Part shown: piece after piece, positions 43,873 through 52,800 of the stretch | How the letters are laid out: each line of letters starts with the position of its first letter | How positions within the stretch are numbered: the stretch's first letter is position 1 | Origin: Flavivirga eckloniae | GTDB taxonomy: Bacteria > Bacteroidota > Bacteroidia > Flavobacteriales > Flavobacteriaceae | Reading direction: 5' to 3' | NCBI RefSeq assembly: GCF_002886045.1 | Contig: NZ_CP025791.1 | Location: 5,409,001-5,473,000 of the forward strand | Length of the DNA: 64,000 bases | Translations under genes and position numbers: made by a program | The notes under the pieces: model-generated | Databases searched by the model: none | What the model was told of the DNA's origin: nothing | What the model saw: the letters and a program-made list of their open reading frames with translations, nothing else

Positions 43873-44724
43873 ATGAGAAAAATATTGATTCCAACAGATT
43901 TTTCGGCTAATGCTACAAATGCTATTAATTATGCTTTAGAACTTTTTAAGTATGAGGTGTGTATCTTTTATTTCATGCATGCGTTTCAAGACGATATTTA
44001 TACAGACGAAGCTTTATTGACTAGAGAAGCATTAAGTGAAACGACCAAGATTGTTGGCGATCAATCTCAAAAAGAATTAGAAACTACCTTAAAAGACGTT
44101 AAGGAAAGGTGTCCTAACCCCAGATTTAGCTATCGTATTATCGCTTCAAATAATGTTTTGGTAGACGAAGCCGATAAGATCGTAGACGAAGAAAATATAG
44201 ACATTATAGTTATGGGTACACGTGGCAAGACCAACGATAGGAAACTAAGCTTTGGAAGCCATACGTTGCAAGTATTAAAATACGTAGCATGTCCCGTTTT
44301 GGCTATTCCAGAAGGCTATAAATATACCCAACCTAAGCATGTGCTATTTCCAACAAACTATTTAATTCCGTTTAAGAGAAGAGAGCTTAAGTTATTATGC
44401 GAAATGCTATTTCCTTTTAGGGCTAAAATAGACATGCTTTACGTTTCAATAAATGATGGGTTATCATTAAGACAAGAAGATAACAAAGCTTTTGTAGCAG
44501 AATCGCTTCGTAAAAATAACGTCAACTTTTATACCGTAAAAAAGAAACAAATAACAAGAACCATTAACGCATATATAAACGAAAAAGCTATAGACATGCT
44601 GGTTATGGTTAATACGAGACATTCCCATCTGGAAAATATACTATTTCAATCCAGATTCGATAAAATAGGGTTGAATATTAATATTCCATTTCTGGCATTA
44701 CAGAATATAAAGAGAGACACTTAG
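43873..44724 (+). CDS. universal stress protein, tandem UspA domains (2 of 4)
   Basis: About 283 residues from the ATG at 43873; the longer frame to 43816 overlaps the promoter. The first domain has KILIPTDFSANATNAINYAL and GTRGKTNDRKLSFGSHT; the second is more degenerate. It opens the three-gene usp run downstream of the boxed promoter. Confidence 0.92.
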   Translation: MRKILIPTDFSANATNAINYALELFKYEVCIFYFMHAFQDDIYTDEALLTREALSETTKIVGDQSQKELETTLKDVKERCPNPRFSYRIIASNNVLVDEADKIVDEENIDIIVMGTRGKTNDRKLSFGSHTLQVLKYVACPVLAIPEGYKYTQPKHVLFPTNYLIPFKRRELKLLCEMLFPFRAKIDMLYVSINDGLSLRQEDNKAFVAESLRKNNVNFYTVKKKQITRTINAYINEKAIDMLVMVNTRHSHLENILFQSRFDKIGLNINIPFLALQNIKRDT

Positions 44725-44748
44725 TAAAACAATTTTAAACTTATAATT

Positions 44749-45585
44749 ATGAAAAGGATATTATTACCCACAGATTTTTCAGATAATTCCTGGAATGCGA
44801 TTAAGTACGCTTTGGAATTGTTTAAAAACGACACCTGTACGTTTTATATGCTTAATACGTACACACCTGTTGTTTACCATGTAGAATATGTTTTAGTGAA
44901 TCCGTCCCAGTTTGGTTTAGCAGATTCTATTAAGAAAGTTTCAAAACGAGAACTGGAAGCTTTTTATGAGAAAATTAAGAAGACGTTTAATAATCCCAAC
45001 CATAGCTTTGAGTGCCTATCTAAATTCAACTCGTTAATACCAGAAATAAAAGAACAGGTTAAGGAAAAATCAATAGACCTTATTGTTATGGGAACAAAAG
45101 GAGCTACAGGGGCTGTAGAAGTACTCTTTGGTTCCAATACGGTACATGTATTAAACCAGGTGAAATGTCCGGTTTTGGCAATTCCAGATCATTTTAGTTA
45201 CGAAAAACCACACGAAGTATTATTTCCAACAGATTACGAAGTTGCGTTCGAAAACAAACATTTGGGATTACCTCTCGAAATTGCTAAAAAACATACATCT
45301 AGAATTAATGTGTTACACGTATCGTACGGTTACGATTTATCTGAAACACAAGAAAAGAATAAGCAGCTTATAGAACATGAGCTAAATGAAACAACAAGTC
45401 TCTTTCACGATGTTAGCAATCAAAATGTAGAAGATGCAATTAATAAGTTTCAAACGAAAAATAAAGTTAACATGCTCATTATGATTAATAATAAGCACTC
45501 CTTTTTCGAAAATTTATTCTTTAAAAAATTAATTAATCATATAGGATTTCATTTAAAGATTCCATTTTTAGTGATTCCTTCTTAA
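44749..45585 (+). CDS. universal stress protein, tandem UspA domains (3 of 4)
   Basis: 278 residues. The first domain has RILLPTDFSDNSWNAIKYAL and GTKGATGAVEVLFGSNT, the full ATP-binding type; the second starts at HEVLFPTDYEVAF and lacks the glycine motif. It follows the preceding usp gene by 24 bp without a separate box. Confidence 0.93.
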   Translation: MKRILLPTDFSDNSWNAIKYALELFKNDTCTFYMLNTYTPVVYHVEYVLVNPSQFGLADSIKKVSKRELEAFYEKIKKTFNNPNHSFECLSKFNSLIPEIKEQVKEKSIDLIVMGTKGATGAVEVLFGSNTVHVLNQVKCPVLAIPDHFSYEKPHEVLFPTDYEVAFENKHLGLPLEIAKKHTSRINVLHVSYGYDLSETQEKNKQLIEHELNETTSLFHDVSNQNVEDAINKFQTKNKVNMLIMINNKHSFFENLFFKKLINHIGFHLKIPFLVIPS

Positions 45586-45598
45586 ACAACAAAAAGCA

Positions 45599-46438
45599 AT
45601 GGAAACAAAAAATATGAATATTTTATTGCCCACCGATTTTTCAGATAATTCATGGAGTGCAATTGTTTACGCATTAAAACTTTATGCAAACGAGCCTTGT
45701 ACATTTTACATTTTAAATTCTGCACATTTAAAAGTATCAGCAATGTCCGATATGTCCAATAAAATTGTGAAGGTCATGAAGGATAACGCTATAAAAGAAC
45801 TGTTGGAATTAAAGAATTTAGCAGAAAATGCCAATGCCAACGCCAACCATGAGTTTGAAACCATACTAAGTCTGGAAGATTTAAAAACGGGCATACAAAA
45901 AGCAGTAGAGAAGTATGCTATAGATCTAGTTGTTATGGGAACCAAAGGGGCAACAGGAGCTAAAGAGGTTTTCTTTGGTAGTAATACCGTGAGAATTATA
46001 AAAAAAATGAGGAAATGCCCCGTTTTAATAATTCCAGAAGATTACGATTTTGTTAAACCAGAACAGATTGCTTTTCCAACCGATTTTAACCGATTTTATG
46101 GCCAAGTTGAATTACAACCGTTAAAAGATCTGGCGGCGCTCTATAATTCTGAGATTCGTATCGTGCACATTAATGCAGAAACTAAATTAAATGAAGTACA
46201 GGAGTATAACATTTCGTCCTTGCAGAGCTATTTGGAAGATTTTGAACATAGTTTTCATTGGATGCCAGATTACTCAAAAAAGGCAGTAGAAATCAATGAT
46301 TTTATAGAAGAACTAAAAATAGATGTTCTTGCTATGGTTAATTACAAGCACAGTTTTATAGAAAGTATCGTTAACGAACCAGTTATTAAAACAATAGGCT
46401 TTAGTCCTAAAGTACCTTTTTTGGTAATTCCAGATTAA
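45599..46438 (+). CDS. universal stress protein, tandem UspA domains (4 of 4)
   Basis: 279 residues; an ATG five codons in (MNILLPTDFS) is an alternative start. The first domain keeps GTKGATGAKEVFFGSNT; the second begins QIAFPTDFNRF. It closes the usp run, 13 bp after its neighbour. The four copies share one architecture, so they arose by tandem duplication. Confidence 0.93.
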   Translation: METKNMNILLPTDFSDNSWSAIVYALKLYANEPCTFYILNSAHLKVSAMSDMSNKIVKVMKDNAIKELLELKNLAENANANANHEFETILSLEDLKTGIQKAVEKYAIDLVVMGTKGATGAKEVFFGSNTVRIIKKMRKCPVLIIPEDYDFVKPEQIAFPTDFNRFYGQVELQPLKDLAALYNSEIRIVHINAETKLNEVQEYNISSLQSYLEDFEHSFHWMPDYSKKAVEINDFIEELKIDVLAMVNYKHSFIESIVNEPVIKTIGFSPKVPFLVIPD

Positions 46439-46510
46439 AATGACTTTTATCATATGATTTCGAAAGCGTAAAAATTAACTTTAGTAGTAATTTTTAAAAA
46501 CACCTAATAA

Positions 46511-46912
46511 ATGAAAAAATCCGGAGTTTGGTTAGATAAAGAAAAAGCACATATCGTTACTATTAATGGTGAAGAAGAGACGTTTGTTACTATAAAATCT
46601 GATGTGGATACCCATCATGTTACAGGAGGCTCAGGTACTAGATTTAAAGGCGGGCCTCAGGATGTTGTACACGATAGTAAGTATATGGAGCGGGAAAAGT
46701 TTCAGCTAAGAACTTACTTTAAAAACATTATACCCCATATAAAGGAATCTGGAAAAATAGCCATTTTTGGACCTGCAGAAACGTTTCAGAAATTTAAAAA
46801 AGAACTACAGCTAAATTATACAGGTATAGACAAGAAGGTGATAGAAGTAGAGCGAGCAGATAGTATGACGGATAATCAAGTAAAAGCATTGGTAAGAGAT
46901 TTTTTTAAATAA
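46511..46912 (+). CDS. small stress-cluster protein, possibly eRF1/Dom34-N-like
   Basis: 133 residues. The opening SGVWLDKEKAHIVTING and the later ESGKIAIFGPAETFQKFKKEL resemble small bacterial proteins annotated near the N-terminal domain of Dom34/eRF1 or host-attachment proteins. The central segment is H/G-rich (THHVTGGSGTRFKGG). Function unknown; if the kinship holds, it may act on stalled ribosomes. It lies within the usp cluster with no boxed promoter of its own. Confidence 0.6.
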   Translation: MKKSGVWLDKEKAHIVTINGEEETFVTIKSDVDTHHVTGGSGTRFKGGPQDVVHDSKYMEREKFQLRTYFKNIIPHIKESGKIAIFGPAETFQKFKKELQLNYTGIDKKVIEVERADSMTDNQVKALVRDFFK

Positions 46913-46938
46913 CACTAAAAACCGGTTTTATTGATAGC

Positions 46939-47781
46939 ATGCAAAAAAACAGTATCGATATCATTAAATCATCAGGAGAAAAAGTAAAATTCTCATTAGA
47001 AAAACTTCGTAATTCTTTAACGAATACAGGGGCAGAAGATACCGTTGTTCAACAAATAATCGATACTGTAATAAGCGAATTATACTCAGGCATTTCAACC
47101 AAAGAAATATATAACCGGGCTTTTGCCTTACTTAAAAAAAAGAAGAGTTATTTTGCTTCAAGATATAAACTTAAAAAAGCGATATACGAATTAGGGCCTA
47201 CGGGTTTTCCGTTCGAACGTTTTATTGGAGCTGTTTTAAAATACTCAGGCTACGAAATTCAAATAGATAAAACCTTGCAGGGCAAATGCGTAAACCACGA
47301 AATAGACGTTATAGCCACCAAGAATAACAAAACCCATATAATAGAATGTAAGTTTCATGGAGAGCAAGGGCTAAACTGCAACGTAAAGGTACCCTTGTAC
47401 ATTGGTTCGCGTTATAACGATGTAAAAGCGAATTGGCATTCCAGCACCAAAAAAGAAACCACATTATCATCATGTTGGGTTGTAACCAACACAAGATTTA
47501 CTAAAGACGCTTTGGCGTATGGCAATTGTATTGGACTATACTTGTTAAGTTGGGATTATCCGAAAGGAAACAGTTTAAAAGAAAGAATAGATAGGTTAGG
47601 GCTGTACCCAATAACCGTATCTACGCTACTTACCAATAGAGAAAAACAATTTTTATTAAGCAGGGATATAGTGCTCTGTCGCGAGTTAATTGGAGACGTT
47701 TTTTATCTAGACCATCTAGGCATTTCCAATACCAGAAAGGAAAAAATACTTAACGAAATAAAACACCTTTGTAAACATTAA
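46939..47781 (+). CDS. ATP-cone domain fused to Mrr-like nuclease domain
   Basis: 280 residues. Residues 5-85 are an ATP-cone (IDIIKSSGEKVKFSLEKLRNSL), the nucleotide-sensing module of ribonucleotide reductases. Residues 88-200 are a PD-(D/E)xK Mrr-like nuclease with E93, D123 in HEIDVIATKNN and ECK at 136-138 (IIECKFH). The C-terminus is helical and may be helix-hairpin-helix. It could be an adenylate-gated nuclease. It lies between small stress proteins and a beta-CASP nuclease. Confidence 0.82.
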   Translation: MQKNSIDIIKSSGEKVKFSLEKLRNSLTNTGAEDTVVQQIIDTVISELYSGISTKEIYNRAFALLKKKKSYFASRYKLKKAIYELGPTGFPFERFIGAVLKYSGYEIQIDKTLQGKCVNHEIDVIATKNNKTHIIECKFHGEQGLNCNVKVPLYIGSRYNDVKANWHSSTKKETTLSSCWVVTNTRFTKDALAYGNCIGLYLLSWDYPKGNSLKERIDRLGLYPITVSTLLTNREKQFLLSRDIVLCRELIGDVFYLDHLGISNTRKEKILNEIKHLCKH

Positions 47782-47792
47782 AAAACAATAAC

Positions 47793-49166
47793 ATGGTCCA
47801 TTGTGCTAAAGTTCATTTTATGGGCGCAGCTGGTACAGTAACCGGTTCGAAATTTCTTATTGAAGCCTTTGGGAAAAACATACTTATAGATTGTGGTATG
47901 TTTCAAGGTCTTAAAGAATTGCGCAAGCTTAACTGGGATAAACTCCCGGTGAATGTTAAAGACATTGACATCGTATTACTAACCCACGGTCATTTAGATC
48001 ATGTTGGCTATTTGCCAAGGCTAGTAAAACAAGGTTTTCGAGGCGAGATAATAGGTACAGCACCTACGCTGGCTATTGCTGAGATTATACTTAAGGACAG
48101 TGCAAAAATCCATGAAGAAGAAGCAAAAAAAGCAAATGAGGAGCAATACACCAAACACGATCCTGCATTGCCATTTTATACCATTAAAGATGTTGAAAAA
48201 ACGATAACACGGTTTCGGGTAGAAATTCTCGATAGATGGAGAACCTTTTCCGGGCAAATATCCTATCGTTTTCAATATAATGGTCATATTATAGGAGCGA
48301 CCTTTATTGAGCTTGATATAAACGGAAAACGTTTTGTGTTTTCCGGTGATATAGGCAGGAGTAACGATGCGTTGTTAGACGATCCTAAGAAACCAAAATG
48401 GGTCGATTATTTATTTCTGGAAAGCACCTATGGCGATAAGCACCACCCAGATGAGAATCTAGAAGCATTGCTTTCAGTATTAATAAAGGATACCATTAAC
48501 AAAAACGGAAACTTAATTATACCAAGTTTTGCAGTAGAACGCTTGCAAACACTTATGTATATACTTTGGAAACTCTACAAAAAGAACAAAATACCCAATA
48601 TCCCTGTTTTTGTAGATAGCCCAATGGGAAATAATGTATTAGAGGTTTTTAAACGATTTCCCAAATGGCACAAGCTATCTGTTTCCGATTACAATGCGAT
48701 GTGCAATCATGTAAATATTATTCAATCCTATAAAGAAACCTGGGAAACTATTGACGATGCAAGATCTAAAATAATTATAGCAGGCAGTGGTATGGTTACG
48801 GGAGGACGTGTATTAACATATTTACAGCAACTTATAGACGAAGAAACCACAACGGTTTTATTAGTAGGCTATCAAGCAGAAGGAACAAGAGGACGTCAAT
48901 TATTGGATGGCGCAAAGGATATTAAATTTTTCGGAAAATACTATCCCGTTAAAGCCAATATAAAAAATATAGAAAGCTTGTCGGCACATGCAGATCAACC
49001 AGGCCTTATAAATTGGTTGTCGGGTGTAAAGAATATTCCAGAAAGCGTATTTCTAATCCACGGCGAATCATCAGCCTTAAAAAGTTTAAGCATTAAAATT
49101 AAAGATACATACGGTTGGCAGGTAAGCAGCCCTAAATTACATGACACTGAAACACTAATTATATAA
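47793..49166 (+). CDS. beta-CASP metallo-beta-lactamase ribonuclease
   Basis: 457 residues. The metal-binding motif HGHLDH (H65, H67, D69, H70) is in VLLTHGHLDHVGYLP; VFSGDIGRSND and FLESTYGDKHH follow. The beta-CASP part has IPSFAVERLQTLMYIL, IIIAGSGMVTGGRVL and SLSAHADQPGL. This is the CPSF73/YsgA-like group of RNA nucleases. It begins 12 bp after the ATP-cone nuclease gene, so RNA or DNA processing under stress is suggested. Confidence 0.92.
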   Translation: MVHCAKVHFMGAAGTVTGSKFLIEAFGKNILIDCGMFQGLKELRKLNWDKLPVNVKDIDIVLLTHGHLDHVGYLPRLVKQGFRGEIIGTAPTLAIAEIILKDSAKIHEEEAKKANEEQYTKHDPALPFYTIKDVEKTITRFRVEILDRWRTFSGQISYRFQYNGHIIGATFIELDINGKRFVFSGDIGRSNDALLDDPKKPKWVDYLFLESTYGDKHHPDENLEALLSVLIKDTINKNGNLIIPSFAVERLQTLMYILWKLYKKNKIPNIPVFVDSPMGNNVLEVFKRFPKWHKLSVSDYNAMCNHVNIIQSYKETWETIDDARSKIIIAGSGMVTGGRVLTYLQQLIDEETTTVLLVGYQAEGTRGRQLLDGAKDIKFFGKYYPVKANIKNIESLSAHADQPGLINWLSGVKNIPESVFLIHGESSALKSLSIKIKDTYGWQVSSPKLHDTETLII

Positions 49167-49178
49167 ATAAAAAGAATT

Positions 49179-49595
49179 ATGAATACTACAACCGAATTCA
49201 GAAGTTTTTATCGGGATATGAATGCAGAAGAATTACTTAACGATACTAAGAAATGGAAAAAACGCATAAACTTTTTACAACAAGAGTTTGCCTTTTTAAG
49301 CAGTTTGTTAGAGGCTAATATATTTAACCCAGAAATCAATGACTTATTCGAAACGCTGCTATTATATAAAGAAGAAATAGGAAATATTACCAACGAAAGC
49401 AATAAGATTTTAGATAGCTTAATATCCCATGAGAGCCACATTGAAATATATCTTGAAAGCGACGATATAAATTTCGATCATGTTTTTATTGAAATACACT
49501 CGAAAAAAGAATACGACGTTACCGTTTTTTTAGAAGAAACAAACAAATTCAAAATACAACTGTACGACTATATTAAAAGAGTTGTAATAAGATAA
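49179..49595 (+). CDS. small coiled-coil protein (paralogue of 50213-50656)
   Basis: 138 residues, helical and charged, with heptads at about 25-60 and 65-90. WKKRINFLQQEFAFLSSLLEANI resembles the start of the protein at 50213-50656, so the two are paralogues flanking hsp20. Function unknown; both probably form helical bundles. Confidence 0.65.
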   Translation: MNTTTEFRSFYRDMNAEELLNDTKKWKKRINFLQQEFAFLSSLLEANIFNPEINDLFETLLLYKEEIGNITNESNKILDSLISHESHIEIYLESDDINFDHVFIEIHSKKEYDVTVFLEETNKFKIQLYDYIKRVVIR

Positions 49596-49621
49596 TTAAG
49601 CACAAAAAATCTTTGTCAAAC

Positions 49622-49664
49622 TGATGGATATCATTTGGTAAAATGTTTCATATCATTAAGTTAG
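49622..49664 (+). promoter_or_regulatory. FNR-like box and -7 element of hsp20
   Basis: TGAT-GGAT-ATCA at 49622-49633 precedes TAAGTTAG at 49657-49664, one base off TAnnTTTG, at exactly 29.5 bp from the box centre. Confidence 0.62.
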
Positions 49665-49699
49665 AGACTATACAAGTTTAACTTTTAAATATTAGATCC

Positions 49700-50146
49700 A
49701 TGACACTTATTAGATTTAACAATCGGAACAGATTATTCCCTTGGAATAATGGTCTAAAAAATTTTTTAGGCCATGATGATTTTTTTAACGATGATTTCTT
49801 TGGAGAAGATAGTCTAATGCCAGCGATGAATGTGAAGGAGGACGATAATAGCTTCGAAATTGAATTTGCTGCTCCCGGATTTAACAAAACGGACTTTGAG
49901 GTTACAATCGAAGACGACATGTTACATGTATGTGGAGAAAAAAGAAAGGAAGAAGAAGAGAAGGATGAAGGTTATACTCGTAAAGAGTTTAGTTACAATT
50001 CATTTAAAAGATCTTTAAAATTACCAATCTCAGTAAATCAAAACGAAGAAGTAAGAGCCATTTACGAAAATGGTATTCTAACATTGAAATTGTTGAAAAA
50101 CGAAGAAGCAAAACAATTACCAAAAAAAATAATTGAAATTGCTTAA
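49700..50146 (+). CDS. Hsp20/alpha-crystallin small heat shock protein
   Basis: 148 residues. The alpha-crystallin domain runs from about 45 to 135: MNVKEDDNSFEIEFAAPGFNKTDFEVTIEDDMLHVCGEKR, then FKRSLKLP, and the closing YENGILTLKL. The N-terminal W/F-rich region (FPWNNGLKNFLGHDDFF) is typical for client binding. It holds unfolding proteins under stress. It has its own boxed promoter and a strong terminator. Confidence 0.95.
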   Translation: MTLIRFNNRNRLFPWNNGLKNFLGHDDFFNDDFFGEDSLMPAMNVKEDDNSFEIEFAAPGFNKTDFEVTIEDDMLHVCGEKRKEEEEKDEGYTRKEFSYNSFKRSLKLPISVNQNEEVRAIYENGILTLKLLKNEEAKQLPKKIIEIA

Positions 50147-50151
50147 ACCTA

Positions 50152-50188
50152 AAGAGCAGAAAAAAACTTTAAAGTTTTTTCTGCTCTT
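50152..50188 (+). terminator. rho-independent terminator of hsp20
   Basis: AAGAGCAG with CTGCTCTT, extended by A7/T6, forms a long hairpin with a CTTTAAAG centre just after the hsp20 stop. Confidence 0.85.
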
Positions 50189-50212
50189 ACGATGAGTTAA
50201 AACTTAATCGCA

Positions 50213-50656
50213 ATGAAAGCAAAACCAAAAGTAATTAAATACGTAGAGTGGCTTAATGCAGATGTCATGCATGAAGCATCGCGCAGGTGGTTATCGGAAT
50301 TACGTTTTATAAAGGACGAGCAACAGTTTTTCGAGAATCTCATAAAATCGTATACCCTTCAATTAATAGAATCGCCACATTTTGCAAACAGCAAAAAATT
50401 AATAAAAATATTAAGCACTTTAAAAAAGAAAAATAAGGTACTAATCGAAACAGTGAAAACTCACGAAAATGAACTTTTAATATTGGTAGATGGTATAGAT
50501 CAATTAAAAGAAGAAGAAGCATATAAAAACAAACACAGAGTCCTTATAATAGAAATGAATAAATATTTTAAAGATTATAAGGATTTAAAGAAGTATTTAT
50601 TTGAAACTATAGAACGTATCATGAAGAATGAAAAACAAAAGCGATTACTTCAATAA
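50213..50656 (+). CDS. small coiled-coil protein (paralogue of 49179-49595)
   Basis: 147 residues, helical and lysine/glutamate-rich. WLSELRFIKDEQQFFENLIKSY resembles the N-terminal part of the protein at 49179-49595. Function unknown. Its stop codon falls within the start of the heptamer tandem repeat that follows. Confidence 0.65.
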   Translation: MKAKPKVIKYVEWLNADVMHEASRRWLSELRFIKDEQQFFENLIKSYTLQLIESPHFANSKKLIKILSTLKKKNKVLIETVKTHENELLILVDGIDQLKEEEAYKNKHRVLIIEMNKYFKDYKDLKKYLFETIERIMKNEKQKRLLQ

Positions 50657-50719
50657 TCAATAATCAATAATCAATAATCAATAGTCAATAATCAATAGTC
50701 AATAATCAATAGTCAATAA
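50650..50719 (+). repeat. heptamer tandem repeat (TCAATAR)
   Basis: About ten units of TCAATAA or TCAATAG in a row, with the last six alternating TAG and TAA. It lies just upstream of the lipoprotein gene and overlaps the stop of the preceding gene. Confidence 0.9.
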
Positions 50720-50735
50720 TTTAAGCCATAAACCT

Positions 50736-51407
50736 ATGAAACCATTAACGGCGTTGTTTTTATTTTTAGTAATAATAGGATGTTCTTCAATAGAACTTAT
50801 AGAGTACTGGAAAAATCCAGATATAGATACTTTCAAATCCAGTAAAGTTTTAATTGTTGGCATGACACCAAATGTAGAAGCAAGGCATCAATTTGAAAAG
50901 CAATTAAAAGAAGCCTACCAGACAAGAGGTATAGAGGCCGCAATGAGTTTAGATGTTTTCGAACCAGATTTCACTATAGATGAAAAAACAGAAGAAGATA
51001 TAAAACGTATAGAAAACATTTTAATTGCTAATAATTTCGACGCTGTATTATTTACTAAGGTAATAGGAGTAGAAGATAAAATCGTATACAAAGATGATTA
51101 CGATAGTTACGATAAAACACATCTAAGGTTTAAAGAAGACTATCTAAAATATCAAGACATATATTATAATCCGGATTATTATGAAGAATATACGGTTTAT
51201 CATACAGAAACATCATTATATTGCTTATGTCCAACAAAAGACAGAGAATTAATCTGGAAAGGATACATAAACATTACAGACCCGCAATCTATTTCAGAAA
51301 CAGTAAACGATTACGTTCGATTAGTAGTTGTTGTTTTAGAAGAGCAACAACTTATGTCCCCAAAAACTATAAAAGAGGAAGAGTTACATAAGGAAGCTAT
51401 CAATTAA
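50736..51407 (+). CDS. lipoprotein of unknown function
   Basis: 223 residues. A lipoprotein signal with C16 (FLFLVIIGCSS) predicts anchoring in the inner or outer membrane. The mature part starts with a region like SKVLIVGMTPNVEARHQFEKQLKEAYQTRGIEA, a Rossmann-like pattern seen in some DUF4136-like lipoproteins, and ends in a beta-rich, tyrosine-rich segment. It closes the stress cluster. No catalytic motif is seen. Confidence 0.75.
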   Translation: MKPLTALFLFLVIIGCSSIELIEYWKNPDIDTFKSSKVLIVGMTPNVEARHQFEKQLKEAYQTRGIEAAMSLDVFEPDFTIDEKTEEDIKRIENILIANNFDAVLFTKVIGVEDKIVYKDDYDSYDKTHLRFKEDYLKYQDIYYNPDYYEEYTVYHTETSLYCLCPTKDRELIWKGYINITDPQSISETVNDYVRLVVVVLEEQQLMSPKTIKEEELHKEAIN

Positions 51408-51777
51408 TTTATGCCTAAAATGATAAACTGTATTTATTATACAGACAAGGTAATGATCTAGTAATCAGTAGAAGTATGGGGTGTGGAGGTCGTAGCTTAA
51501 AAACTACATATAAATATTACCTTAATTTATTGAAATCATAACGGCAATTTTAAATATATATTTGTAAATTGTCCAATAAGTACAAATCTAAAAGAACCGT
51601 CATTAATCCTATTTATTATACCTATATATATAATAGCATTTTTATTAATAAGAAAAGTTACAAATATATCTGTAAGTAATAATTTTCATTTTATCAGATT
51701 ATAGGAAACTGTAACTCACTCAAAACTATACTTTTTTATAAAATATAGGATAAAATGCAAAAAAATCGGTCAAAATG
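51408..51777. other. gene-free gap before the gliding/T9SS locus
   Basis: AT-rich with a small hairpin near 51430. No gene, TGAT-N4-ATCA box or large repeat was noticed. Confidence 0.4.
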
Positions 51778-51807
51778 TTGTTTTTTAAGATAAATTGTAT
51801 AGTTTTG
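51778..51807 (+). promoter_or_regulatory. textbook Bacteroidetes promoter
   Basis: TTG at 51778-51780, exactly 19 bases, then TAGTTTTG at 51800-51807, matching the TTG-N19-TAnnTTTG sigma-ABfr consensus. The ATG at 51835 follows at 27 bp. Confidence 0.8.
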
Positions 51808-51834
51808 TCATTCATAATCAAGAAAATTTGTAAT

Positions 51835-52281
51835 ATGAAAATGAAAATTATTTTTTTAAGTCTTAGTTTGTTTTTAATAACAGGAGCAACTTTTGCTCAG
51901 AAAAAAGATGTACCAAAAAGTATCATCAGTGAAAAAGTAGGTATTAAAAAATACCATGATAAAGAAGAGTTAGATCGTATGCAAAAAGGTCAATTGTTAG
52001 AACTTTATATCGAGCGAATCAAACTTCTTGTTAAAACTTTACCATACATTGCGTTTGCTACCAAGCCAGGAGTAACCATGTCTACTTTAGGGATTCCTAA
52101 TACAAAAGATAATAGAGAAACCTTAGATGACGAGTTTGAAGCTTCGGATGCTTTTCTGGAAACAACCCTTAATTTCCAAAGGACCATGTTACCATACTCA
52201 GATAAGAGTAATTTAGTAGCAGCCATTATATTTTATGAAGATACAATGAAAGCATTACACGAGTATAGTGAGTTTCGCTAA
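51835..52281 (+). CDS. small exported protein of unknown function
   Basis: About 148 residues from the ATG at 51835; the frame runs back to 51775 but that part overlaps the promoter. Residues 1-22 are a signal peptide ending TFAQ. The mature part is helical, with no cysteines, and I recognise no family. It stands alone between two gaps and may belong to the surface locus downstream. Confidence 0.65.
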   Translation: MKMKIIFLSLSLFLITGATFAQKKDVPKSIISEKVGIKKYHDKEELDRMQKGQLLELYIERIKLLVKTLPYIAFATKPGVTMSTLGIPNTKDNRETLDDEFEASDAFLETTLNFQRTMLPYSDKSNLVAAIIFYEDTMKALHEYSEFR

Positions 52282-52757
52282 TTAAAATATTGATATTTTT
52301 AGGGGCCAAACAAACAACTATCTCATATCATATTACTGAAGTTTATACATTTATTATAGATTAGATTACTATATATATTAGTAGAATATATATATGTAGT
52401 ATTAACTAGTTCTCTCATTTTCAATACTTTTATTTTATTAAGATTAAGGTCTTAAAAATTTTTTTCAAGGACATTGTTCTTGTAATTGTATTTTTAAGGC
52501 CACATATTACAAATTTCCTGTTTATAATATTTAATTATAAGTAAACATTAAGCGTTTTGAAGCTTACATTTTTCCAAGATTTTATTTTTTCAGAATTTCA
52601 AGATTTTATCTCTTAAAATCTGAGTCGTTTTTATTATAATTTTAGTTATCCAAAATTTTAATTACAAAAACGTGTAGTACGTCGAACAAATTTGTAAGTA
52701 ATTATTTCAAAATAATGCATTTCATCGAATTTATTCGCTTTTTGTAGATATTAATTG
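52282..52757. other. gene-free AT-rich gap
   Basis: Contains a near-repeat of CAAGATTTTAT at about 52576 and 52598 but no gene or clear RNA motif. Confidence 0.4.
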
Positions 52758-52765
52758 TAGATTTG
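52758..52765 (+). promoter_or_regulatory. -7 element for the beta-helix protein gene
   Basis: TAGATTTG matches TAnnTTTG, 35 bp before the ATG at 52801. A well-placed TTG is not seen. Confidence 0.5.
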
Positions 52766-52800
52766 AGCATTGAACTAAACAAGTGTTAATATATATTGTT

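Noticed and set aside
50650-50719. Tandem repeat considered as a CRISPR
   Set aside because: The units are seven bases with no spacers and no cas genes are nearby.
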